NCBI GenBank assembly: GCA_041483175.1
Contig: JBGPFD010000082.1
Coordinates: forward strand, 1-14,098
DNA from: Gp7-AA10 sp041483175
GTDB lineage: Bacteria; Acidobacteriota; Thermoanaerobaculia; Gp7-AA8
DNA length: 14,098 bases
Direction of reading: 5' to 3'
The notes beneath the pieces were generated by a model. It did not search any database and was not told the origin of the DNA. It saw only the letters and a list, made by a program, of their open reading frames with translations. Made by a program: the position numbers and the translations under genes. This document shows positions 1 through 6,501 of this stretch, piece by piece; position 1 is the stretch's first letter; each line of letters starts with the position of its first letter.

Positions 1-285
1 GAAATCCATATCCCCCACGCCCAGTCGCTGAAGGAAAAGCGGATGGTCGTTCGCAGTTTGCGGGACAGGCTGCGGAGCCGGTTCGACGCCTGTGCGAATG
101 AGGTGGCCCTGCAGGACCTGCATCAGCGCGCGCGGCTCGCGGTTTCGTTTCTTACGGCGGACGGCGCCGCGGCCGACAGCATCCTCAATAAAATTCAGGC
201 CTTCGTCGATTCGAACAGCGACGGCATGCTGACTGGCTGGACGAGCGAGAAGCTCGATTTCGACGAAACCGTTGCCCTGACCTGA
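1..285 (+). CDS. ylxP: YlxP/DUF503 family protein, 3' part
   Basis: This is the C-terminal part of a small DUF503 (YlxP) protein; the start lies before the window and the frame is open from base 1. The visible residues begin EIHIPHAQSLKEKR, the hallmark DUF503 stretch (a hydrophobic strand, then SLKEKR), followed by a basic helix (VVRSLRDRLRSRF) and the QDLHQRA segment with its downstream strand. The family is about 90–100 aa, so only a few residues are missing. In many bacteria ylxP sits between infB and rbfA; here rbfA follows after one intruding minus-strand gene, which supports the call. The function is not firmly known; the usual assumption is a role around ribosome maturation or the infB operon. 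The stop is 6 bp from the end of the convergent propeller gene. Confidence 0.85.
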   Translation, partial: EIHIPHAQSLKEKRMVVRSLRDRLRSRFDACANEVALQDLHQRARLAVSFLTADGAAADSILNKIQAFVDSNSDGMLTGWTSEKLDFDETVALT

Positions 286-291
286 GAGGCC

Positions 292-1434
292 TCAGCGAAG
301 TGCCAGGATCAACAGTTCATCGCGTTCCTCGGTGATCACCAACAGCTCCGCGCGACCGTTGTGGCGCAGATCCGCAATTGCCACGTTGTGCGGCTCGTGC
401 ATGACCGCGACCGTTGGGCCGGGCCGCGGTCCACTCCGCGATCCGTAGACCACGCTGACGGTATCGTCAGCGGCGTTGATGAATGCCGCGTCGACGAAGC
501 CGTCGCCGTTGAGATCCCCGCTGGCGATACGCAAGCAGCCGTGTCCAATGGCCAGGCGTTCGGGAAACGAAGTGAAATGCCGCCCACCGTCATTGCGCAC
601 CCACGTCGGACCGTCTCGCGAGGTGTCGCTGATATGGCCGGAATAGTTGGCCACCAGGATGTCCGGCCGTCCGTCGCCATTCACGTCGGCGACCGCAATC
701 ATGAATGGAGTCGGGCCGGCGACGATCGGGGATTGCGCCGCGTGTTGGAAGTGCCCGTGACCGTCGCCGAAGAGAATCGATACGGTTTCGAACCCGAAAT
801 TCGTGATGACCAGGTCGGCGTGACCGTCGCCATCCAGATCGGTGGCCACGATGTTGATGTACGGCTTGCGGCCGATTTCGATCGGTGTGCCGGGAGTCTG
901 CCATCCGCTGTGACCATCGGCGAGAAGCAGCGTCAGCCTGTTCTCGGCCCAACTGTCGGTGATCAGGTCGGCATGCCCGTCGCCGTTGACATCCGCGACC
1001 GCGACGGTGTGCGGATGCGGATTCGAGTGGACCTGCACCGGACGTGACGTGAAGCGACTACCGCCTTCATTGTGCAACACCGTCAGAAAGTCGGTGGCGT
1101 GATTCGCCACGACCAGATCGATGCGACCGTCACCGTCGATGTCCGCGGCAATCATCTGTGTCGGATTCGCGCCGCATCGCGCATCTTGCGGCATGGGACG
1201 CAACCCCCCGTGCCCGTCACCAGCGAGCACGAGGAGCTGCTCGCGATTTCCGCAAAGGGCCACATCGATGTGGCCGTCGCTATCGAAATCGGCAGTGGCC
1301 ACGGTCTGGGGACGAAATCCGCGTGGAAGCGGCACATGAACAGCCGCGGCGTTGCCCGGGAATGCATGGGCGCGCGTGCAGGCAGGCAGCACTCCCATCG
1401 CCAGCAGCGCGAGAAATTGCAGTCGAATCATCAT
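292..1434 (-). CDS. secreted FG-GAP/VCBS seven-repeat beta-propeller protein
   Basis: A 380-aa exported protein made of seven FG-GAP/VCBS repeats at about 50-residue spacing. Ca-binding-type acidic loops start near residues 49 (DFDSDGHID), 98 (DIDGDGRID), 148 (DVNGDGHAD), 199 (DLDGDGHAD), 250 (DVNGDGRPD), 307 (DLNGDGFVD) and 355 (a degenerate DLRHNGRAE). Seven repeats match one complete integrin-alpha-like propeller. The open frame extends to 1701, but the ATG pair at 1434/1431 is chosen because it is followed by a signal peptide (MIRLQFLALLAMGVLPAC). The cysteine at 19 has Pro at -2, so the lipobox is imperfect and signal peptidase I cleavage after ARAHA is an alternative. No Shine-Dalgarno is evident. 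The gene runs against its neighbours and separates ylxP from rbfA. The substrate or partner is unknown; such propellers serve adhesion, binding or lectin-like roles. Confidence 0.8.
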   Translation of the reverse strand: MMIRLQFLALLAMGVLPACTRAHAFPGNAAAVHVPLPRGFRPQTVATADFDSDGHIDVALCGNREQLLVLAGDGHGGLRPMPQDARCGANPTQMIAADIDGDGRIDLVVANHATDFLTVLHNEGGSRFTSRPVQVHSNPHPHTVAVADVNGDGHADLITDSWAENRLTLLLADGHSGWQTPGTPIEIGRKPYINIVATDLDGDGHADLVITNFGFETVSILFGDGHGHFQHAAQSPIVAGPTPFMIAVADVNGDGRPDILVANYSGHISDTSRDGPTWVRNDGGRHFTSFPERLAIGHGCLRIASGDLNGDGFVDAAFINAADDTVSVVYGSRSGPRPGPTVAVMHEPHNVAIADLRHNGRAELLVITEERDELLILALR

Positions 1435-1562
1435 GGTGGGAAGGACGCGACCTCGGTCCGGACCATCTGTACCACAGATCCGCGGTGGTTCGACTGCCTC
1501 AAGGCCAGCGGGGTGAGGGCCATCAAAAGAAAGAAAAGAGGGATGCTGCCGGGCTCCTGAGT

Positions 1563-1571
1563 TGTTATGCT
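1563..1571 (+). promoter_or_regulatory. candidate extended -10 promoter for rbfA
   Basis: TG-T-TATGCT lies 8 nt before the rbfA ATG. The hexamer matches TATAAT at four positions and carries the TGn extension; no good -35 is seen. Transcription would begin at or within a few bases of the start codon, giving a leaderless mRNA. rbfA needs its own promoter because the preceding gene is on the other strand. Confidence 0.35.
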
Positions 1572-1579
1572 CGCGTAGA

Positions 1580-1933
1580 ATGCGCAAGACCCGCAGAACC
1601 TCACGCGTGGGCGAGACCCTGCGCGCCGCGATCGTCGACGTCTTTCGCCACGATCTCAAAGACGATCGCCTGACGATGGTGACCGTCACCGGCGTGGACA
1701 TCAGTCCCGATCTTCATTTCGCCCGTGTCTTCGTCAGCGGTCTCAACGAAGACAGCACGAAGCAGATTGCGAAGGAGCTAAATGCCCAGGGCGGGAAGAT
1801 CCGCCATTTTCTCGGCCAGCGGATCCATCTTCGCTACACTCCCGAGCTCGACTTTCGGTACGACGAGACCGCGGCGCGGGCCGGGCGCATCGAGCAGTTG
1901 CTGAGCGATATCAAGAACGATGACCACTCCTGA
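1580..1933 (+). CDS. rbfA: 30S ribosome-binding factor A
   Basis: RbfA is a KH-type-II RNA-binding protein that docks on the 30S subunit and assists late 16S 5'-end maturation and cold adaptation in the cytoplasm. The 117-aa product has the family length. Visible features are the N-terminal basic start with RVGETLRAAIVDVF (residues 9–22), the LTMVTVTGVDISPDLHFARVFV strand region (31–52), and the hallmark TPELDFRYDET (87–97). The frame can be read from a TTG at 1562, but the ATG at 1580 gives the normal RbfA N-terminus (MRKTRRTSRVGE). No Shine-Dalgarno precedes it, and a possible -10 element sits 8 nt upstream. The 3' end overlaps nrnA by 14 nt, so the two are co-transcribed and probably coupled. 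Confidence 0.95.
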   Translation: MRKTRRTSRVGETLRAAIVDVFRHDLKDDRLTMVTVTGVDISPDLHFARVFVSGLNEDSTKQIAKELNAQGGKIRHFLGQRIHLRYTPELDFRYDETAARAGRIEQLLSDIKNDDHS

Positions 1934-2900
1934 CAGCGCAGCACGCGAAGTAGCGGAACGCATCCGCGGCGGTCGTACTTTTCTAATCACCTCGCATCGC
2001 AATCCGGACGGCGACGCGCTCGGCAGCGGCCTGGGACTGCAGCGCCTGATTCGCCATCTCGGAAAGTCGGCCGTTATGCAGGTGCGCGACGGCTTCCATC
2101 CCGCGCTGGCCAACATCCCGGGCGCCGGCGATGTATCGATCACCGATTCGCTGCCGGCCGGCTACCCGACCGGCTTCGACGCGGTCTTCACCATGGAGTG
2201 TCCCGAAGTGGAGCGGACCGGCTATCCGGTTCTGCCCGGCCCGGTGGTGAACATCGATCATCACCTGGGAAACCAGATGTACGGCGAGATCAACTACCTC
2301 GATCTCGAAGCGCCGTCGGTGGGCGAGATGGTCCTGCAGCTCAACCGGCATTATCTTCGCGTGCCGCTCGACCGCGAGGCCGCGACGGCGCTCTACGTTT
2401 CGCTGGCTACGGACACCGGATTTTTCCGTTATCACAACACCACGCTGCGCGCGTTCGAGGCCGCCGCGGAGCTCGTCCGCGCCGGCGTGGTTCCCGGCGA
2501 CGTCTCGCTGTGGATCAACGAGAGCAACTCCCGCGGCTCGATCAAACTCCTCGGCCTCTGCCTCGGCACGCTGCAGGTAACCGACGACGGCAAGATCGCC
2601 ACCATGGAGCTGCCGACGCGCTTCTTCGTTGAGGCGGGGGCCTCACCGGAAGAGACGGAGGGAATCGTGAACTACGGCCGTACCATCGCCGGCGTCCTGG
2701 CCTCGGCGCTGCTGAAGGAAGTCGATGAAAAGTCCACGCGCGTCTCCATGCGCGCCAAGCCCGGCGTCGACGTCCAGGCCGTTGCCTCGATGTTCGGCGG
2801 CGGGGGACATAAAGCGGCGGCGGGGTGCACGATGCCGCTTCCGCTGAGCGAAGCGAGACGGAAGCTGATTTCCATCCTGGAGGGAAGCGTTAACAGTTAA
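1920..2900 (+). CDS. nrnA: DHH/DHHA1 phosphoesterase, NrnA-type oligoribonuclease / pAp phosphatase
   Basis: A 326-aa cytoplasmic DHH phosphoesterase. NrnA enzymes degrade short oligoribonucleotides (nanoRNA) and dephosphorylate 3'-phosphoadenosine 5'-phosphate. The DHH domain shows motif I SHRNPDGDALGSG (25–37), motif II MECPEVERTG (92–101), motif III NIDHHLGN (111–118) and motif IV ATDTGFFRYHNTT (163–175). The DHHA1 domain ends in FGGGGHKAAAG (292–302). In motif II the usual metal-binding Asp is replaced by Glu93; this looks like a tolerated variant, not a dead enzyme, since every other motif is intact. The gene overlaps the end of rbfA by 14 nt and precedes truB, the common rbfA–nrnA–truB order. 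Its last codons (Val-Asn-Ser-stop) lie inside the left arm of the inverted repeat that follows. Confidence 0.93.
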   Translation: MTTPDSAAREVAERIRGGRTFLITSHRNPDGDALGSGLGLQRLIRHLGKSAVMQVRDGFHPALANIPGAGDVSITDSLPAGYPTGFDAVFTMECPEVERTGYPVLPGPVVNIDHHLGNQMYGEINYLDLEAPSVGEMVLQLNRHYLRVPLDREAATALYVSLATDTGFFRYHNTTLRAFEAAAELVRAGVVPGDVSLWINESNSRGSIKLLGLCLGTLQVTDDGKIATMELPTRFFVEAGASPEETEGIVNYGRTIAGVLASALLKEVDEKSTRVSMRAKPGVDVQAVASMFGGGGHKAAAGCTMPLPLSEARRKLISILEGSVNS

Positions 2901-2960
2901 CAGTCAACAGTTAACAGGCCGCCCGCCCCCTTCTGTTAACCGTTAACTGATAACTGTTAA
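2890..2960. repeat. inverted repeat built of tandem heptamers (TTAACAG)4 / (CTGTTAA)4
   Basis: The left arm, 2890–2917, is four tandem heptamers: TTAACAG, TTAACAG, TCAACAG, TTAACAG. The right arm, 2933–2960, is CTGTTAA, CCGTTAA, CTGATAA, CTGTTAA. The 28-bp arms pair with only three mismatches around a 15-nt GC-rich loop (2918–2932). The element starts inside the end of nrnA and stops 5 nt before the truB ATG. It could fold into a long stem as RNA or DNA. It has no T-run, so it is not a classical intrinsic terminator; RNA processing, translation control or a repeat-expansion origin are possible. Confidence 0.9.
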
Positions 2961-2965
2961 CTCGT

Positions 2966-3892
2966 ATGGAATCGAAGCCCAAAATCGACGGCGTCGCACT
3001 GATCGACAAGATCACAGGCATCACCTCTCACGACGTGGTGGAGAAGTTTCGCCGCCGCGCGCACGTGAAGAAGGTCGGGCACACCGGGACGCTCGATCCG
3101 CTGGCCACCGGCCTGCTGGTCCTCTGTGTCGGCAAGGCGACGCGGCTGCAGGCATATCTGATGGGGATGGAAAAGACGTACGAGGGGACCATTCAGTTCG
3201 GATGGGCCACCGACTCGTACGATGCGACCGGCACGCCGGCATCGGAACCACGCGAGGTCAACGTGGAGCACATTGACTTCGCGCCGCTGGTGGCGCGATT
3301 TGTCGGCGAGATGGAGCAGATGCCGCCGCAGTTCTCGGCGAAAAAGGTGCAGGGCGTCCGCGCTTACGAGCTGGCGCGGAAGGGAGAGATCGCGGCGCTG
3401 ACGCCGAAGCACGTGACGGTCTACGAATTCGAGATCCTCGGTGTGAGCGGGTCGACGGTCCGCTTCCGCGTCCGCTCCTCGGCAGGCACCTACGTCCGTT
3501 CGCTGGCCCACGAGCTCGGCGCGGCCGCCGGAGTGCCGGCGCATCTGAAGGATCTTCGGCGCACGGCGATCGGAAAGTTCCTTGTCGCCGATGCGTTGCC
3601 ATTCGACCGGCTCGAATCATCGCCTGTTGACGAGCTGCTGCAGCGCCCCCACTTTCAATCGCTTTCCGATGTCGATCTCCCGCTCGAGAAGCTGCGCATC
3701 GACTGGTCGCAACAGGGGAAGATGATGCGCGGGCAGGGGGTGATCATGACGCCCTCCGTGCCTGTGCGGAAGGGCGACCTGCTGGCCCTCGGCAACCCGC
3801 ACGACCAACTGGTGGCCATCGGCGAGGTGGTCAACGTGCTGCGCGAGGGCGGGCCGGTCGAGGTGCGGCCCAAAGTCGTTCTGGCTGGTTGA
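2966..3892 (+). CDS. truB: tRNA pseudouridine(55) synthase TruB
   Basis: TruB isomerises U55 of tRNA to pseudouridine in the T-loop. The 308-aa product has the family length. The catalytic block GHTGTLDPLATGLLVL spans residues 38–53, with Asp44 as the nucleophile. Further hallmarks are KTYEGTIQFGWATDSYDATG (70–89), MPPQFSAKKVQGVRAYELAR (119–138), GTYVRSLAHELG (174–185) and HLKDLRRTAIGKF (193–205). The C-terminal part (about 240–308) is a short PUA-like tail. The ATG is 5 nt after the heptamer inverted repeat, and no Shine-Dalgarno fits between them. Translation therefore probably depends on the folded leader, on coupling to nrnA, or on an unusual initiation mode. The stop is followed at once by a TATAAT box for the next gene. 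Confidence 0.96.
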   Translation: MESKPKIDGVALIDKITGITSHDVVEKFRRRAHVKKVGHTGTLDPLATGLLVLCVGKATRLQAYLMGMEKTYEGTIQFGWATDSYDATGTPASEPREVNVEHIDFAPLVARFVGEMEQMPPQFSAKKVQGVRAYELARKGEIAALTPKHVTVYEFEILGVSGSTVRFRVRSSAGTYVRSLAHELGAAAGVPAHLKDLRRTAIGKFLVADALPFDRLESSPVDELLQRPHFQSLSDVDLPLEKLRIDWSQQGKMMRGQGVIMTPSVPVRKGDLLALGNPHDQLVAIGEVVNVLREGGPVEVRPKVVLAG

Positions 3893-3893
3893 C

Positions 3894-3899
3894 TATAAT
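3894..3899 (+). promoter_or_regulatory. consensus -10 box (TATAAT) before the acetyltransferase
   Basis: A perfect TATAAT sits 1 nt after the truB stop codon and 10 nt before the ATG at 3910. No convincing -35 is seen at 16–18 bp spacing. If used, the transcript would start within about 4 nt of the ATG, giving a nearly leaderless message. A chance match is possible, though rare in DNA this rich in GC. Confidence 0.4.
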
Positions 3900-3909
3900 C
3901 GCCGGCCGG

Positions 3910-4488
3910 ATGCCTACCGACCGCGAGCTCTCGCCCGATTCTCGTGAGTTGTCCCGCCGTCGATTCATGATCGCCGGCGAGCACGTGATTCTCCGCGCCT
4001 TCGAGCGGGAGGATGCCGAGCGCTGCTACCACTGGATGAATGATCCGAACATCGTCCGCACGCTCAAGGCGCGCTACCCGATGGCATTTTCCACGGAGCT
4101 GGAGTGGCTGGAGCGGGCCATGCATTCAACGCCGAACGAACGGCATTTCGCCATCGAGCGGCGCGACGATCGGACGCACATCGGCAATGCGTCGATTCAC
4201 GACATCGACTGGATCTCGCGCGCCGGCTGGTTCGGCCTGTTCATCGGCGAGCCGACGGCCTGGAACCGCGGATTCGGCGCCGATGCCATCAGCACGCTGG
4301 TGCGCTTCGCTTTCGAGGAGATGAACCTGGTGAAACTGCGCATCAACGTCTTCGATTACAACGAGCGCGCAAAGCACGTGCTGGAGGAGCTCGGATTCGT
4401 GCAGGAGGGGAAACTGGTGCGCGATTTCTATCGCGAAGGGGCCTGGCACGATCTGGTGATCTATTCTGTCTTTCGGGAGAAACCGTGA
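3910..4488 (+). CDS. GNAT family N-acetyltransferase (RimJ/RimL type)
   Basis: A 192-aa cytoplasmic acetyltransferase of the Acetyltransf_3/RimJ-RimL group, which moves acetyl from acetyl-CoA to an amino group; the substrate is not evident. Signs are the start-of-fold MIAGEHVILRAFEREDAERC (20–39), the HWMNDPNIV segment (41–49), the acetyl-CoA loop NRGFGADA (119–126), and the C-terminal NVFDYNERAKHVLEELGF (146–163), where Asn-x-x-Ala and LGF are typical. The start is uncertain. ATG 3910 follows a TATAAT box; ATG 3967 gives the usual family N-terminus; TTG 3889 would overlap the truB stop. None has a good Shine-Dalgarno. The stop overlaps the next GTG start (GTGA), so the two genes are translationally coupled. 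Confidence 0.85.
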   Translation: MPTDRELSPDSRELSRRRFMIAGEHVILRAFEREDAERCYHWMNDPNIVRTLKARYPMAFSTELEWLERAMHSTPNERHFAIERRDDRTHIGNASIHDIDWISRAGWFGLFIGEPTAWNRGFGADAISTLVRFAFEEMNLVKLRINVFDYNERAKHVLEELGFVQEGKLVRDFYREGAWHDLVIYSVFREKP

Positions 4489-4883
4489 GCGAACGAAAAA
4501 TCCGCGTGTTGATCGCCAAACCGGGCCTGGACGGCCACGATCGCGGTGCGAAGATCATTGCCCGCGCCCTTCGCGACGCGGGGATGGAAGTGATCTACAC
4601 CGGGCTGCGGCAGACGCCGGAACAGATCGTCTCCGCCGCGGTGCAGGAAGACGTCGACGCCATCGGACTGTCGATTCTTTCCGGCGCGCACAACGTTCTC
4701 TTCCCCGAAGTGATGCGCCTGCTGCAGGAGCAGGGGGCGGGGGACATCGCTGTTTTTGCGGGAGGCATCATTCCCCAGCAGGACATTCCGAAGTTGAAGG
4801 CCATCGGCATCCGCGAGATTTTTCTCCCCGGCACGCCCACCGCGGCCGCGGTCAACGCCATCCGTCAGGCGGTTGAACGCTGA
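4485..4883 (+). CDS. stand-alone cobalamin (B12)-binding domain, methylmalonyl-CoA mutase C-terminal type
   Basis: A 132-aa protein consisting only of a B12-binding Rossmann-like domain. It carries the base-off/His-on signature DGHDRG (16–21), with His18 as the lower cobalt ligand, followed by AKIIARALRDAGMEVIYTG (22–40), the S-I-L motif (63–65) and FAGGIIP (91–97). This matches the small, separate subunit of split acyl-CoA mutases (methylmalonyl-CoA mutase alpha C-terminal part), which isomerise methylmalonyl-CoA and succinyl-CoA with adenosylcobalamin. The catalytic large subunit is not in this window, so it must be encoded elsewhere if this is a mutase. The GTG start is chosen because GGGAGA precedes it at good spacing and GTGA overlaps the acetyltransferase stop. 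The 65 bp before the next gene holds nothing I recognise. Confidence 0.9.
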   Translation: MSERKIRVLIAKPGLDGHDRGAKIIARALRDAGMEVIYTGLRQTPEQIVSAAVQEDVDAIGLSILSGAHNVLFPEVMRLLQEQGAGDIAVFAGGIIPQQDIPKLKAIGIREIFLPGTPTAAAVNAIRQAVER

Positions 4884-4948
4884 CCCATGGAGCCGTTCGA
4901 AACGCATCTCGGTCCGTCGAGGGGCGCGTTCCGCGGTAACCGGCAACG

Positions 4949-5560
4949 ATGAACGAAATCAACTGGTTCCTCTTCGACGTCGGCAACACGGTGATCAAGG
5001 TCGCTTACGAGCGGGTCCTGGAGAACATCTGCAAACGCGCGGCGATTGAGCGCGATGAGCTGGTCGAGATCTTCGAGGCGCCGGGTGCGTATCGCGATCT
5101 CGAGCGCGGAGCGGTCTCCTTCGCCGAGTTTTACCATTTTCTCTGCGACAAGGCTGGATACCGCGGCTCGCAGCAGGAGCTGCAGGAGACGTGGTCCGAT
5201 TTTTTTGATGGTCCGCTGCCGGGCATCGAGGACCTGCTCGACCGGCTGCGCCGGCGGTATCGCATCGCCTTTCTGTCGAATTCGAATGAGGTCCACGCGG
5301 AACTGATTCCGCGAAAGTTCGCCACCCTGTTTCAGAAAGATGATCGCTTCATCTTCTCGCACCGCTTCCGCTGCGCGAAACCCGATCCGGAGATGTTCCG
5401 CCGCGCGCTGGAAGTCATTGGTGCGCCGCCGACGCAGGCAGCGTTCGTCGACGACATGCTCGACAATGTCCTCGCGGCGCGTGCCCTGGGGATCACCGCG
5501 TTCCAGTTTCGCGACAGCTTTGCCCTGGAGCGCGAACTGAATTTGGCGGGACTGATGTAA
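4949..5560 (+). CDS. HAD family phosphatase, YihX-like (subfamily IA)
   Basis: A 203-aa haloacid-dehalogenase-fold hydrolase. Motif I is FLFDVGNT (7–14), with nucleophile Asp10. The second acidic position holds Gly12, as in the sugar-phosphate phosphatase YihX (which reads FDLGN). Motif II is LSNSN (109–113), motif III is Lys144 in KPDPEMF, and motif IV is VDDMLDN (167–173). A helical cap lies between motifs I and II (about 17–95), as in C1-cap members. The best family analogue is alpha-D-glucose-1-phosphate phosphatase YihX, but the substrate cannot be read from sequence. The ATG has only a weak upstream purine signal. The gene converges on the beta-barrel gene across a 41-bp gap. Confidence 0.88.
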   Translation: MNEINWFLFDVGNTVIKVAYERVLENICKRAAIERDELVEIFEAPGAYRDLERGAVSFAEFYHFLCDKAGYRGSQQELQETWSDFFDGPLPGIEDLLDRLRRRYRIAFLSNSNEVHAELIPRKFATLFQKDDRFIFSHRFRCAKPDPEMFRRALEVIGAPPTQAAFVDDMLDNVLAARALGITAFQFRDSFALERELNLAGLM

Positions 5561-5601
5561 CTGCCACAGCGATGAAGCTGTTCCCCTATCTTTGGCTATG
5601 G

Positions 5602-6501
5602 CTATCTGTGGAAGCGCCTCTCGATGCTGAATCCGAGATGCAGATCGCCGCGGCGGAGCGGCGAGCCCATGTACGTCGAGGTGACGTACTGATCGGCGTG
5701 CGTGGCGTTGCTGTTGGTCAGCAGGATCTCGAAATAGTGCCCACCGATGACCCGTTTGATGCCGATCGCCCAGGCGTAATCTCCGCGCATCGATTTCGGG
5801 AGGTCCCGATTTGTGGGAATGACTTCGCCGATCACGCTGAGGCTCTCCTGAACCATCAGCGCCACGCCGATCGGAACGTTGAAGGCGTGCCCGAAGAGCG
5901 CCGTCGAGGTGGTCCCGTTGACGATCCGGCCGGCGTTGGTCACGAACGTCGGGACGAGCGTAATCTCCGCGCGCCGTCCGAATTGGCGCGACAGCAGCGC
6001 CTGCGCAAACAGCGAAGCGCGGTTCGTCACGTCGCGTTCGGTCCGCCAGTCGCCGCCTGCGCGCACCGCCGCTGAGAAGGGAATGGCCGCCGCCTGTTGC
6101 ACGACGATGTACTTCGCGCCGAGCTCGATGTCGTCCAGCGCGTTACTGCGGTACGCCGAGAATTGCAGATCGCGGCGCGCTGCGTACGACAATCCGATGC
6201 CGACGTCCGCGTTACTGTCGAGCCCGAACAGCGTATGGACGCGGTCGCTGAAGCTGCCCTGATCGATCGACTGGTTGAAGCGATGCGTAAAGCGGATCTC
6301 CCATGTTCGTTGCGGCGGCATATGCGACGTCGGCAGCGACAGCAGCACGTCGCCGAGGGGGAGAGGAGTCACGGGCGTGTAGCCGTTCTGTGCCTGCAAC
6401 GAAAAGCAGAAAGCAGAAAGCAGAAAGCAGAAATAGCACAAGCCCCACGGTGTACGCGATCCATTTCTGCTTTCTGCTTTCTGCCTTCTGCTTTCAATCA
6501 T
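5602..6501 (-). CDS. outer-membrane beta-barrel protein, DUF5777-like
   Basis: A 299-aa exported protein rich in alternating polar/hydrophobic strands, ending in a strand with aromatic and basic residues (GFSIERRFHR) as expected of an outer-membrane barrel. The segments LPTSHMPPQRTWEIRFTHRF, the FGLDSNADVGIGLSYAARRD strand pair and DIELGAKYIV resemble DUF5777 family barrels; I recognise this by pattern only. The N-terminus is unusual. The basic n-region (SRRQKAESRN), the hydrophobic core (FCFLLSAFCFS) and the join before LQAQ are encoded by the two arms of a heptamer inverted repeat. The ATG at 6501 overlaps the end of the upstream lipoprotein gene by 8 nt, so the two form one operon. Ligand and function are unknown; pairing with a cytochrome-like lipoprotein hints at an envelope redox or transport role. 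Confidence 0.72.
   Translation of the reverse strand: MIESRRQKAESRNGSRTPWGLCYFCFLLSAFCFSLQAQNGYTPVTPLPLGDVLLSLPTSHMPPQRTWEIRFTHRFNQSIDQGSFSDRVHTLFGLDSNADVGIGLSYAARRDLQFSAYRSNALDDIELGAKYIVVQQAAAIPFSAAVRAGGDWRTERDVTNRASLFAQALLSRQFGRRAEITLVPTFVTNAGRIVNGTTSTALFGHAFNVPIGVALMVQESLSVIGEVIPTNRDLPKSMRGDYAWAIGIKRVIGGHYFEILLTNSNATHADQYVTSTYMGSPLRRGDLHLGFSIERRFHR
6403..6494. repeat. inverted repeat built of tandem heptamers (AAAGCAG)4 / (TTTCTGC)4
   Basis: The left arm, 6403–6433, is four perfect AAAGCAG heptamers plus AAA. The right arm, 6464–6494, is TTTCTGC three times, CTTCTGC once, then TTT. The 31-bp arms are complementary with a single mismatch and flank a 30-nt spacer (6434–6463). The whole element lies in the first 33 codons of the beta-barrel gene, and the array has no stop in the reading frame used. 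Its period (7 nt) and arm design match the element at 2890–2960, although the heptamer differs. Confidence 0.93.

Noticed and set aside
361..1560. Plus-strand open frames (228 and 162 aa) opposite the propeller gene
   Set aside because: They mirror the repeated DxDGDG codons of the minus-strand FG-GAP repeats and carry no independent signal.
2890..2960. CRISPR-like array
   Set aside because: The units are 7 nt, directly abutting, without spacers, and inverted around a loop. This is not CRISPR architecture; the same applies to 6403–6494.
4104..4484. Open frame running out of phase through the acetyltransferase into the B12 gene
   Set aside because: The upstream part is Arg-rich shadow sequence. 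The B12 domain has its own GTG with a Shine-Dalgarno and begins normally at 4485, so this is not a fusion.
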